From Bacillota bacterium (GTDB taxonomy: Bacteria; Bacillota; Sulfobacillia; JAJYWN01), in the NCBI GenBank assembly GCA_021791495.1, contig JAJYWN010000061.1, positions 1 through 64,000 on the forward strand: a stretch of 64,000 nt of DNA, written 5' to 3'. The first letter of the stretch is position 1; the number at the start of each line of letters is the position of its first letter. Below the pieces are notes generated by a model that was not told where the DNA came from, did no database searches, and worked only from the letters and a program-made list of their open reading frames with translations. Of this stretch, positions 18,082 to 25,135 are shown in pieces. Both the position numbers and the translations under genes were made by a program.

Positions 18082-19722
18082 ATGGCAGACAGAAACGACC
18101 ATAGTCCGAATGGTCCAAGGCACGGCCAATTCATCCTGGGGGCCTGCCTCGGTGAAGATGTGCACGTCGCCGGAGTCCTGAACTTCCTGCGCCTGGCGGA
18201 GGAGCAGGCCGGTTACGTAACGGAATTCCTGGGCCCGGCCACGCCCGTACAGAGAATCGTGGACGTCGTCAAGGAAAAGCGGCCGCACATGGTGGCTATC
18301 GGCTACCGTCTGGGACCCGAGGCCGCCGCGGTCCTTTTGGGGGCGCTGGCGCGCTCCGTCCGCTCTGAACTCGCCGGGGTCATCGCCATCGACGGCTCAG
18401 CTATCCGCTGGGTCTTCGGCGGTACGCCTCCGGTGGCGGAGGAAGCCAGGGCCACCGGTCTTTTTGAAGCCGCCTTTTCGGGCGAGGAAGGGATCGACCA
18501 CATTCTGGCCTTTCTCCGGGGGAAAGTAAGTTCCGGCGTCGCCGTGCGGTGGCCGGACTCCTTGGTCGAGCGCATCGCCGCGAAGAAGCCCTACCCGCTC
18601 ATCCGGCACCACTTCGGCCTGGCGACTGTGGAGCAGACGGTGCGCGGCGCGGCGGAGATCGCCGAGGCGGAGGTGCTGGACATCTTGTCCCTCGGCCCCG
18701 ACCAGAACGCGCAGGAGAGCTTCTTCCGGCCCGAAGAGATGGACCCCAGGCAGGACGGAGCGGGCGGGGTACCCCTCCGGACGCCCGATGACCTGCGCCG
18801 TATCTATGAGGCCAGCCGCCGCGGGAACCACCCCCTCGTCCGGTGCTACAGCGGCACGCGCGACCTGGTCAAGATGGCCGCCATGTACAAGGCTACCATC
18901 AACCTGGCCTGGGGGGCGGTCCCGCTCTTCTGGTATTCGGTGCTGGACGGACGGAGCAACCGGGGGCTCGAACAAGCCATTTCGGAGAACCTGGCCGCCG
19001 TCGCCTGGCACGCGGACCAAGGCATACCGGTGGAGATGAACGAGTCGCACCATTGGAGCCTGCGCGAGGCGCCTGATGAGGTGGCGGTGGCGGCGGCGTA
19101 TCTGGCCGCCTACAACGCTAAGAAGGCTGGCGTGCGGCACTACGTGTCGCAATACATGCTAAACACACCGGCGGGTACCACGGCGTCCATGGACCTGGCC
19201 AAGATGCTGGCCAAGATCGACCTCATCGAGTCCTTACACGACGGTGACTTCACCACCTACCGGCAGGTCCGGGCGGGGCTCATGAGCTTCCCGACCGATC
19301 CAAACGCGGCCCAAGGGCAGTTGGGCTATGCCATCTGGCTGGGCATGTGCCTCAAGCCGCACATCGTCCATGTGGTCGCCGCCTGCGAGGCCCACCACGC
19401 CGCCAGGCCGGGCGATGTGATTGAAAGCTGCCGGCTGGCCCGGGGCGTTATCAACAGCTGCTCGGCCGGGCTGCCCGACCCGGCCGCGGATCCGGTGGTC
19501 GCCGCCCGGCGCCGCGAACTGGTGGATGGAGCAACCCATCTGCTGGATGAGGTGAAGCGCCTGGCGCCGGCCGGATGCCCAGACCCATGGACCGATCCGG
19601 CCACGCTGGCCGCGGCGGTGCGGACGGGTCTGCTCGACGCCCCCCATCTCGCCGGTAACCCCCATGCGGCCGGCCGAGTGCGGACCAGAATAGTGGGTGG
19701 AGCCTGTCGCGCCATAGCTTAG
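18082..19722 (+). CDS. B12-binding-domain enzyme, possible mutase of unknown substrate
   Basis: 546 aa. The N-terminal ~150 residues form a cobalamin-binding Rossmann-like domain. Motif DVHVAG at residues 26-31 fits DxHxxG of base-off/His-on B12 proteins, and VFGGTPPVAEEA fits the glycine pair below the nucleotide tail. The usual Ser-x-Leu is replaced (GYRLGPE). The C-terminal ~370 residues look like an alpha/beta barrel with blocks EMNESHHWSLREAPDE, RHYVSQYMLNTPAGTTAS and FPTDPNAAQGQLGYAIWLG. They remind me of glutamate-mutase-like barrels, but I cannot place the family. It follows the dehydrogenase gene by 23 bases with GGGAGGTG upstream of ATG. Function unknown; a B12-dependent rearrangement or methyl transfer is an inference. 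Confidence 0.7.
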   Translation: MADRNDHSPNGPRHGQFILGACLGEDVHVAGVLNFLRLAEEQAGYVTEFLGPATPVQRIVDVVKEKRPHMVAIGYRLGPEAAAVLLGALARSVRSELAGVIAIDGSAIRWVFGGTPPVAEEARATGLFEAAFSGEEGIDHILAFLRGKVSSGVAVRWPDSLVERIAAKKPYPLIRHHFGLATVEQTVRGAAEIAEAEVLDILSLGPDQNAQESFFRPEEMDPRQDGAGGVPLRTPDDLRRIYEASRRGNHPLVRCYSGTRDLVKMAAMYKATINLAWGAVPLFWYSVLDGRSNRGLEQAISENLAAVAWHADQGIPVEMNESHHWSLREAPDEVAVAAAYLAAYNAKKAGVRHYVSQYMLNTPAGTTASMDLAKMLAKIDLIESLHDGDFTTYRQVRAGLMSFPTDPNAAQGQLGYAIWLGMCLKPHIVHVVAACEAHHAARPGDVIESCRLARGVINSCSAGLPDPAADPVVAARRRELVDGATHLLDEVKRLAPAGCPDPWTDPATLAAAVRTGLLDAPHLAGNPHAAGRVRTRIVGGACRAIA

Positions 19723-19813
19723 CTCCCCATCGCCACGGTTTGTCCACAATTCTGAGCTATGCTATGCCCAGACAGCCTGCATCGGCTGGCACGCACAGGG
19801 AGGCTTGACCATA

Positions 19814-20128
19814 ATGATGGGTTGGGGATATGGCGGCGGTTTCGGGTACGGTTTCGGCGCTCTGCTGGTCCTTATTTACGTGGGCGCCATTGTCTACGGG
19901 TTCTACCTCTTGGCGAACATTGCGGCGGCCACCAAGCGGTCGGCATACGCTTTGGAGCGGCTGGCTCAGCACCTTGAACAGGGCGGCCATCACCATGGAG
20001 GGTTCTATCGGGGAGGGCCGATGCCCCAGCAGAATGTGCCCTACCAGGGCCATCCCGCGCCCGCCGACCGGCAGCCGCCGACGCACCAGGGGCCGCCGGC
20101 ACACCAAGGCCCGCCAACGCAGGAGTAG
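19814..20128 (+). CDS. Small membrane protein, unknown function
   Basis: 104 aa. A Gly/Trp/Tyr-rich start MMGWGYGGGFGYGFG leads into one strong membrane helix (ALLVLIYVGAIVYGFYLLANI), then a short amphipathic helix (SAYALERLAQHLE) and a disordered tail rich in His, Pro and Gln with repeats of THQGPPAHQGPPTQ. GGGAGG lies 10 bases before ATG 19814; an in-frame TTG at 19805 is too close to it. The methyltransferase gene starts 12 bases after the stop. I do not recognise the family. Confidence 0.6.
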   Translation: MMGWGYGGGFGYGFGALLVLIYVGAIVYGFYLLANIAAATKRSAYALERLAQHLEQGGHHHGGFYRGGPMPQQNVPYQGHPAPADRQPPTHQGPPAHQGPPTQE

Positions 20129-20140
20129 ACCAGCAAGACC

Positions 20141-20803
20141 ATGAACGCCAAGGCTTCACAGGCTACGCGCGCCACACAGCGCCGCTACGACCGGTTGGCC
20201 CCGTTCTACGACCGACTTGACCGCATGGGGCAGCCCGGCTGGCGCCGGCGTGTGTTCCAGGAGACCGTCGGTCAGGTCCTGGAAATCGGTGTTGGGACCG
20301 GCAAGAACTTCCCTTTCTACAAGCCGGGGACCAGCGTCACGGCGGTGGATATCTCCCCGAGGATGCTGGAGGTCGCGCGTCGGAAGCTGGACGCTGCCCG
20401 CCAGAAGAATCCGGGCAGTGGCGAAGGAATCGGAGACGGCGGCCCGGTGCCGGTCAAGCTTATGCTTACTGACGCGCAGAGTCTGCCTTTCCCCGATGCC
20501 TCATTTGACTGCGCCGTGGCGACCTTCGTCTTCTGCTCGGTGCCGGACCCGGTCCTCGGGCTGCAGGAGATCCGGCGGGTCCTGGCGCCGGGAGGAAGAC
20601 TCGTCCTCCTCGAGCACATGCGGCGGGATGACCGCATTGTCGGCCCCTTGATGGACCTGCTGAACCCCTTGGTGGTACGGATGGTGGGGGCGAACATTAA
20701 CCGGCGGACCGTCGAGAACGTGCGGAAGGCGGACTTCGCCGTTGATCAGGTCGATGACCTGTCGATGAACATCGTGAAGCTGATCCTAGCGCACCGCGAT
20801 TAG
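20141..20803 (+). CDS. Class I SAM-dependent methyltransferase
   Basis: 220-aa methyltransferase. Motif I VLEIGVGTGKNFPFY binds SAM, VTAVDISPRMLEVAR is the acidic ribose-binding strand, MLTDAQSLPFPDASFDCAV is motif II/III and RVLAPGGRLVLLEHM is the UbiE-like post-motif. The N-terminal YDRLAPFYDRLDRM and C-terminal NIVKLILAHR recall the bacterial phosphatidylethanolamine/ubiquinone methyltransferase group (PmtA/UbiE-like). Substrate cannot be named. It ends the plus-strand group; an 846-base gene-poor stretch follows. Confidence 0.88.
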   Translation: MNAKASQATRATQRRYDRLAPFYDRLDRMGQPGWRRRVFQETVGQVLEIGVGTGKNFPFYKPGTSVTAVDISPRMLEVARRKLDAARQKNPGSGEGIGDGGPVPVKLMLTDAQSLPFPDASFDCAVATFVFCSVPDPVLGLQEIRRVLAPGGRLVLLEHMRRDDRIVGPLMDLLNPLVVRMVGANINRRTVENVRKADFAVDQVDDLSMNIVKLILAHRD

Positions 20804-21649
20804 GGCGCCGTGCTAAGGCTGGGTGGAAAACGACACGCAGTCACTGTCATAGGAGAGAGATTCCCAATGAGAAGCAGGCGCCTCGGGGCCGTCGTGCCAC
20901 GGGGCGCTTCAGGCCGTTGACAAAGGCATCGTCCGTCCCGGCACGGTGCTTGGGAGCCGCCCAACTGCTGGATTCTCAGACACTCCCCGAGCCGGACTGA
21001 ACCGCGGGATGCGGACCCACGTGCCAGGTGATGTGAGAAGGCAGCCCGGCGAACCGGCTGCCTCCTCGGTCTGTTGACACAGTCTTCGCCTCCAGCCCTT
21101 GGCGCAAGGAAGGAGAGGACGCCACTTCCGCCTTGCCCAACCCTGATTGTGCCATGGAGAACTATAATGTCGTTCCGGGACACGTTACTCCAAGGATGGG
21201 TGTGTCTGGAGTACCCGTTTGGTTCCAAGGAGGGTGCTGGCCGTGGTGTGAACAGCGACAGAGACTACATCGACTGATGACCATAGGTCGCCTTGTTTCT
21301 TAGGAAGCAGAATCATTGCTGGTAGACTGCGGGGTTGTGATCTTCCACGCCAATTCCGCGTGGATGCATGCTGGCCTCCGGATGTTTTCTGTAGCCCCCC
21401 GCCACGCTTAGTATCCCCGAGAACGCTCTGCCGACACCCCCCATCCGGCTGCGGTCGGGTTACATGTGTATTCGTGACACCATCGATCTCTAGAAACATG
21501 GTCTGGAATCGACAGTTTAGTACAGGCCGGCACAATCTTCCGCGAACAGGCCGCGGCGGCTCGTGGGGGCACGAGAACAGATCATAACCATCGTTTGAAA
21601 ACAGCCTATATCGGGGCCGCGGTGGATCAGGGGTGTTTGCCAACTACTT
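20804..21649. other. Gene-poor stretch of about 850 bases
   Basis: No open frame here looks like a protein, and base composition is lower in GC than the genes around it. It contains a GC-rich hairpin at 21039-21063, isolated promoter-like hexamers (TTGACA near 20916 and 21073, TATAAT at 21163-21168) without good partners, and no recognised RNA family. It may be decayed coding DNA or house an undescribed RNA. Confidence 0.5.
21039..21063 (+). terminator. Hairpin with CGAA loop
   Basis: AGGCAGCC(C)GG pairs with CCGGCTGCCT across a CGAA tetraloop; one bulged C. Followed by CCTCGGTCTGTTG, which is only weakly T-rich. It could end the methyltransferase transcript or belong to an unrecognised structured RNA. 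Confidence 0.45.
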
Positions 21650-21682
21650 GAGAAGGCGGCCGGGCAGACCGGCCGCCTTCTC
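21650..21682 (-). terminator. Strong hairpin terminator downstream of YHS gene
   Basis: Perfect 14-bp stem GAGAAGGCGGCCGG / CCGGCCGCCTTCTC with a 5-base loop, 39 bases after the YHS-gene stop on the minus strand. A U-tract is not obvious. The stem is symmetrical enough to work from either side. Confidence 0.7.
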
Positions 21683-21721
21683 GACTCATGGAAGGGTACG
21701 CGAGGAACCGCCCGTGCCTGG

Positions 21722-21964
21722 TCAGCAGCAGCAGTGGCCTCCGTGGTGCTGAGGATTGTGGCCGCCGTGGCCGCCATGACCGCCGTGGCCCATGTGCCCA
21801 CCGCCCATTCCTCCTGAGGAACCGCCCAGGTAGTTCTCAGGGGCTTTCTCGAAAGCCGCCTTGCAGCCGGGACTGCAGAAGTAGTAGGTTTGCCCCTTGT
21901 AGGTGGAGGTAGCCGCCGCTTTGTTCTCGTCGACCATCATCCCACAGACTGGATCCTTGGCCAT
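21722..21964 (-). CDS. YHS-domain protein with His-rich, Cys-terminated tail
   Basis: 80 aa. Residues 1-46 are a YHS domain (DPVCGMMVDENKA; YKGQTYYFCSPGCKAAFEKAP), a small metal-binding module found in copper ATPases, heavy-metal transporters and TRASH-like proteins. The tail is a run of Gly-His repeats (MGGGHMGHGGHGGHGGHNPQ) ending HHGGHCCC, with at least nine His and three terminal Cys. That predicts high capacity for soft or borderline metals (Cu, Ni, Zn). ATG with GAGGAGTGAGG upstream, monocistronic, strong terminator. Role in metal storage or delivery is inferred; no transporter gene is adjacent. Confidence 0.85.
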   Translation of the reverse strand: MAKDPVCGMMVDENKAAATSTYKGQTYYFCSPGCKAAFEKAPENYLGGSSGGMGGGHMGHGGHGGHGGHNPQHHGGHCCC

Positions 21965-22181
21965 TTTCCCTCACTCCTCTAGGGTCTGAATTGTGGTCCG
22001 CGACAGGCACCGCCTCGGCCTGGATGCGCCGGGCGGCCGCCCGCTCCGTCCAGATTCTAGCGCCATAATTTGAAGACTTGATGGAAGTCTGTCCCGAACT
22101 CGCCTTTCTCTCCAGTGGCGCATACACTGCCAGGGTCGCGGCAGCGGGCGGCAAGCGGCTTTGGTGGGAGGCGGCAAGGGT

Positions 22182-22922
22182 TTGGGCTTGGCTACGGTGC
22201 TGGTTCTGTCTCTGTGTCTTAGTGCTGACGGACTAGGTGTCGGCTTCTCCTATGGCGCCAAGGGAGTGCGAGTACCCCTCGCCTGCGTTACGCTGGTCTC
22301 GGCCATCTCCGCCGCGACCTTCCTGGCTTCCTCCATGGTCGGAGCGGGCGTCGAACGCCTGGTGGGCGACTGGCCCGCGCGGGTGCTGGGCGCGGTGATT
22401 CTGGCGGGTCTGGGAGTCTGGCTCATCCGCGACGCTCTACGGGAACGGGCGGAAGTCGGCAAGGTTGACGGCGACCCCGGAGCCGCTTCCCACCATCGAG
22501 GACAACTTCCCGCAGATGAGGTCTGGGCTGTCGTGCGGCGTCCCGAAACGGCCGACCTTGACCGCTCGGGGACCATCAGCCTCTACGAAGCCGCTCTACT
22601 GGGATTGGCGCTGGCGGTGGACTCGGCTGGCGCAGGCGCGGGGGCTACTTTAGCAGGGAGCCCTCCATGGTGGAGTTGCTTCGCGGTGGCGGCGGTGAAC
22701 GCGGCCTTTCTCTTGGCGGGACTATGGTTGGGAAGATCGGTGGCTGCCAAGGTCACCATGGCCAAGGCCGCGAGGGCTCTCGAAACAGCGGCCACCCAGG
22801 GCCAGGAGGCGCATGGTGCTACGGCACGATCAACCTCCGCCCGAGACCGGTTGGCTTTGGCAGAGGCGCTTCTTCCGGGGTTGGCGTTGATCTGCGTCGC
22901 CCTGCTGGACCTGGTAATCTGA
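22182..22922 (+). CDS. ytaF: Sporulation membrane protein YtaF (MntP-like fold)
   Basis: About 246-aa membrane protein of the YtaF/DUF204 group, related to Mn exporter MntP. Helix 1 carries SLCLSADGLGVGFSYGAKG with the conserved Asp. The second half repeats it after an EF-hand-like DLDRSGTISLYEAALLGLALAVDSAGAGAGATL, the diagnostic YtaF segment. Six membrane helices are expected. YtaF is linked to sporulation in Bacillus. The frame is open from TTG 22161; TTG 22182 is chosen because GGGAGG at 22166-22171 is 10 bases upstream, and TTG 22188 is also possible. Stands alone between divergent and convergent neighbours. Confidence 0.85.
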   Translation: MGLATVLVLSLCLSADGLGVGFSYGAKGVRVPLACVTLVSAISAATFLASSMVGAGVERLVGDWPARVLGAVILAGLGVWLIRDALRERAEVGKVDGDPGAASHHRGQLPADEVWAVVRRPETADLDRSGTISLYEAALLGLALAVDSAGAGAGATLAGSPPWWSCFAVAAVNAAFLLAGLWLGRSVAAKVTMAKAARALETAATQGQEAHGATARSTSARDRLALAEALLPGLALICVALLDLVI

Positions 22923-22968
22923 CCGGCCGGCACGGCCCGGCACGGCCCGGCCCGGCCCGGCACGGTTC
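22922..22968. repeat. GC-rich GGCAC/GGCCC microrepeat
   Basis: Irregular tandem copies of CGGCACGGCC and CGGCC directly after the ytaF stop. Simple-sequence repeat between convergent genes; possible slippage hotspot. Confidence 0.6.
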
Positions 22969-22999
22969 CGCCGCCAATTCCAGCCCCAGACCGCGATGA

Positions 23000-23030
23000 A
23001 CTCAGAAGCAGGTGTACTCAGAAGTAGGTG
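23000..23030. repeat. 16-bp tandem duplication over the eis-like stop codon
   Basis: ACTCAGAAGCAGGTG (23000-23014) and ACTCAGAAGTAGGTG (23016-23030) differ by one base. On the minus strand each encodes a Thr-(Tyr or Cys)-Phe-stop, so the last codons and stop of the acetyltransferase gene are duplicated. Confidence 0.8.
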
Positions 23031-24358
23031 ACGTTCTCCGGCTTCTGTCTGGCGCGGAAGACCTGCTCCAGCACCGGCAGGCTCCCCTCGGGCGCGCTCA
23101 CCCGCCCCAAGCGGTGCAGGGTGGACACCTCCACGCTGCCCATCAGGAGTGAGGCCAGCTCATTGACGCCTAGGGATAGAGGGATGGCGCCTCCGTCGAT
23201 GGTACCGCCCCCATCGGCGTGACCCGCCCCTTCCGCTGCCTTGGATGGCTGACGGTTCAGTCCCGTCATCCTGCCTCCCTCGAACGTGAGGAGGTAGCGA
23301 CCGGTGTTGGCCGGTCGGAAAGTGTCGGTGACGTCCAACTCCACCTTGGCGGTGACCCCGTTATAGTCCCTGCTGCCCGCCGTGCTCTCTAAGAGCTTGA
23401 CCACATCCACGATGCGGTACATCACCCCGACCCCCGCCGTGTTGGTCTCGTGACCGACATGGGGCATGATGAGGTTGTCGGTCCCGTTGCGGACGTCCTT
23501 GAGGAGGAAGTGGAAGTCGGCCTGGTGGGTGTTGAACTCCACCCGGTGGATCTGGTCGGCCAGGGAGCGGATGAAGCCGCCCGTGACCGCCAGCGCCTCC
23601 GGGCTGTCCCAGCGCCAAGCTCTGATGATCAAGTTGTTCTTCATTACGTTGGCGGCGTGGGCGCTCTTGAAACCGTAGGAAATGTAGCCGCGCAGCTTCC
23701 CGTCGTGCTTCCACCCCACGACCGTCCGAGATTCGTGCCTCTTCAGGAGGTTCTCCAGCTCGAACCGACTGTCCCGGCAGTACCCATGCTGTCGCGCCGC
23801 CGTGCGGACGCTGAACTCATCGAGAAGGGGAAGGTCGTCGGGCGTCAGGTATTCGACCCTTTCGCCCGGTGACACGCGGCCGGCCAGCGCGGCGCGCGTC
23901 TCAGAAACCCTGGGTAGGCTGTCCGGTAGGAAAGTGTACTGGTTAACCTTTGGCCCGTAGCCGAAGCCCATCTGGTAGTAGAAGTCGGGTCGGAAGGGGT
24001 AGAGGTAGGCCAGGTACTGCCCTTCGGCGGCGCACCGGTCAAGGAAGAAGGTCACGATCTCCTTGGCGACGCCCCGCTTACGCTCGGCGATATCGGTGGC
24101 GACGGCGCCGACGCCGCCCGCCGGAATGAAGCTGCCGTGATAGTTCAGGCTGAAGTCGAGGATCCTCATGCCTCCGACCATCCGGCCGTCCTCGAACACC
24201 CCCCAGAAGTGGGAATACCGGCTCTCCAGGTGCGTCGTCCGCATCCGCTGGGCCATGGTCTCTACCTGGGCGTTCGAGCTGGGATAGGCGTTGACGCTCA
24301 ATCTGGCAAAGTCCAGGAACTCGGCCTCGCTCTCCAGCTTGCGGATGTGGTGCGGCAT
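23018..24358 (-). CDS. Eis-like GNAT N-acetyltransferase
   Basis: 446-aa member of the Eis family: two GNAT domains and a C-terminal sterol-carrier-like domain, usually hexameric. The N-terminal domain shows GVFEDGRMVGGMRILDF and the acetyl-CoA-site region IPAGGVGAVATDIAERKRGVAKEIV. YLAYLYPFRPDFYYQMGFGYG is a family hallmark. The protein ends in Phe (VTYF), matching the C-terminal carboxylate that acts as general base in mycobacterial Eis. Eis enzymes acetylate aminoglycosides or protein/peptide lysines; natural substrate here unknown. AAGGAAGGGG lies upstream of ATG. Divergent from the arsenic operon across a repeat-rich 225-base region. Confidence 0.9.
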   Translation of the reverse strand: MPHHIRKLESEAEFLDFARLSVNAYPSSNAQVETMAQRMRTTHLESRYSHFWGVFEDGRMVGGMRILDFSLNYHGSFIPAGGVGAVATDIAERKRGVAKEIVTFFLDRCAAEGQYLAYLYPFRPDFYYQMGFGYGPKVNQYTFLPDSLPRVSETRAALAGRVSPGERVEYLTPDDLPLLDEFSVRTAARQHGYCRDSRFELENLLKRHESRTVVGWKHDGKLRGYISYGFKSAHAANVMKNNLIIRAWRWDSPEALAVTGGFIRSLADQIHRVEFNTHQADFHFLLKDVRNGTDNLIMPHVGHETNTAGVGVMYRIVDVVKLLESTAGSRDYNGVTAKVELDVTDTFRPANTGRYLLTFEGGRMTGLNRQPSKAAEGAGHADGGGTIDGGAIPLSLGVNELASLLMGSVEVSTLHRLGRVSAPEGSLPVLEQVFRARQKPENVTYF

Positions 24359-24444
24359 GCGGGTAGCCCCTTCCTTGATCGTAATCGTCCCCCAGAGCTT
24401 TCTGGCGCCCGCGTCGGTCTACCTGTCCCCGTGGTTACATAACG

Positions 24445-24514
24445 GTGGAAAGTTGTTTGCCGCCAACTGGCCCTCGCCGTGGAAAACAACTTTCCACGCG
24501 CAACTTTCCACGCG
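24445..24514. promoter_or_regulatory. Repeat cluster, candidate operator between eis-like and marR genes
   Basis: A 14-bp perfect inverted repeat GTGGAAAGTTGTTT (24445-24458) / AAACAACTTTCCAC (24484-24497). Its right arm is part of a 14-bp unit CAACTTTCCACGCG repeated exactly in tandem (24487-24500 and 24501-24514). Three CAACTTTCCAC elements in all. Position between divergent genes suggests binding of a dimeric regulator, perhaps the MarR protein; alternatively a hairpin in an eis leader. Confidence 0.6.
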
Positions 24515-24516
24515 CC

Positions 24517-24528
24517 GGGGGGGGGGGG
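24517..24528. repeat. Homopolymer tract of 12 G
   Basis: Twelve consecutive G ending 4 bases upstream of the -35 hexamer of the arsenic operon promoter. Such tracts slip readily and can alter promoter activity between clones. Confidence 0.9.
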
Positions 24529-24532
24529 ATAT

Positions 24533-24562
24533 TTGACACACTCAAGAGTTGTGACATACAAT
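24533..24562 (+). promoter_or_regulatory. Promoter of the arsenic operon
   Basis: -35 TTGACA (perfect), 18-base spacer, -10 TACAAT (five of six). Predicted start about 24569, within or just before the ribosome site AAGGGGGGCGG of the marR gene, so the leader is very short. Confidence 0.8.
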
Positions 24563-24583
24563 AGCTCAAGGGGGGCGGTGGAA

Positions 24584-25081
24584 GTGGGCAAGACAGAAGC
24601 AGGCTTGACGGGCGGCGCCGGTCGGTTCAGGGAGCTGTTGCGGCTTTTGACCAGACGCCTGGGATACGTCGAGCGGGACTGTTTCTCGTGCTGCGGCGTG
24701 ACCCTGACCCAGTGCCACCTGGTGGGGGAGGTCCGGCGGTCGGGCTCCCAGACCTTGGGGCAGTTGGCCCAGACGCTGGAACTCGACCCCGGCTCCGCCA
24801 GCCGCGCCGTAGACGCCATGGTCAAACAAGGGTACCTCGAACGGGTGACCGATCCGCAAGACCGCCGGTACGTGACCATCTCCCTGACCGAGGCCGGCGA
24901 CCGGTTGGCTTCCTTCGTGGAGAGCACCGGCATATCCATGGCAGATAAGGTGCTGGCGCTCATCCCCCCATCTGAACACGCCATCGTCTTCGAAGCCTTG
25001 GCGCTGCTGAACCAGGCCCTGGCTTCGGTGGACCTGGACGGAGCGGGGGGCTGCTGCCCGCCCGAGGGATCACCTGACTGA
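24584..25081 (+). CDS. MarR-family regulator with Cys cluster (probable arsenic sensor)
   Basis: 165-aa winged-helix regulator. DNA-binding core TLGQLAQTLELDPGSASRAVDAMVKQGYLERVTDPQDRRYVTI with the typical MarR wing DxxDRR. Upstream of the helix-turn-helix is DCFSCCGVTLTQC with four Cys, and the C-terminus has GGCCPPEG. Cys clusters of this kind suit thiophilic As(III). First gene of the arsM operon, 54 bases upstream of it, so As-responsive repression is likely. GTG 24584 is chosen (purine-rich site 9 bases ahead); a GTG two codons earlier is too close. As binding is inferred. Confidence 0.85.
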   Translation: MGKTEAGLTGGAGRFRELLRLLTRRLGYVERDCFSCCGVTLTQCHLVGEVRRSGSQTLGQLAQTLELDPGSASRAVDAMVKQGYLERVTDPQDRRYVTISLTEAGDRLASFVESTGISMADKVLALIPPSEHAIVFEALALLNQALASVDLDGAGGCCPPEGSPD

Positions 25082-25135
25082 CAGAAGCATAGACAGACAC
25101 ATAGACCGGACTTGGGCACGAAAGGATGTATCAGA

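Noticed and set aside
21185-21643. 152-codon minus-strand frame in the gene-poor stretch
   Set aside because: No start signal, no recognisable domain and codon use unlike the neighbours.
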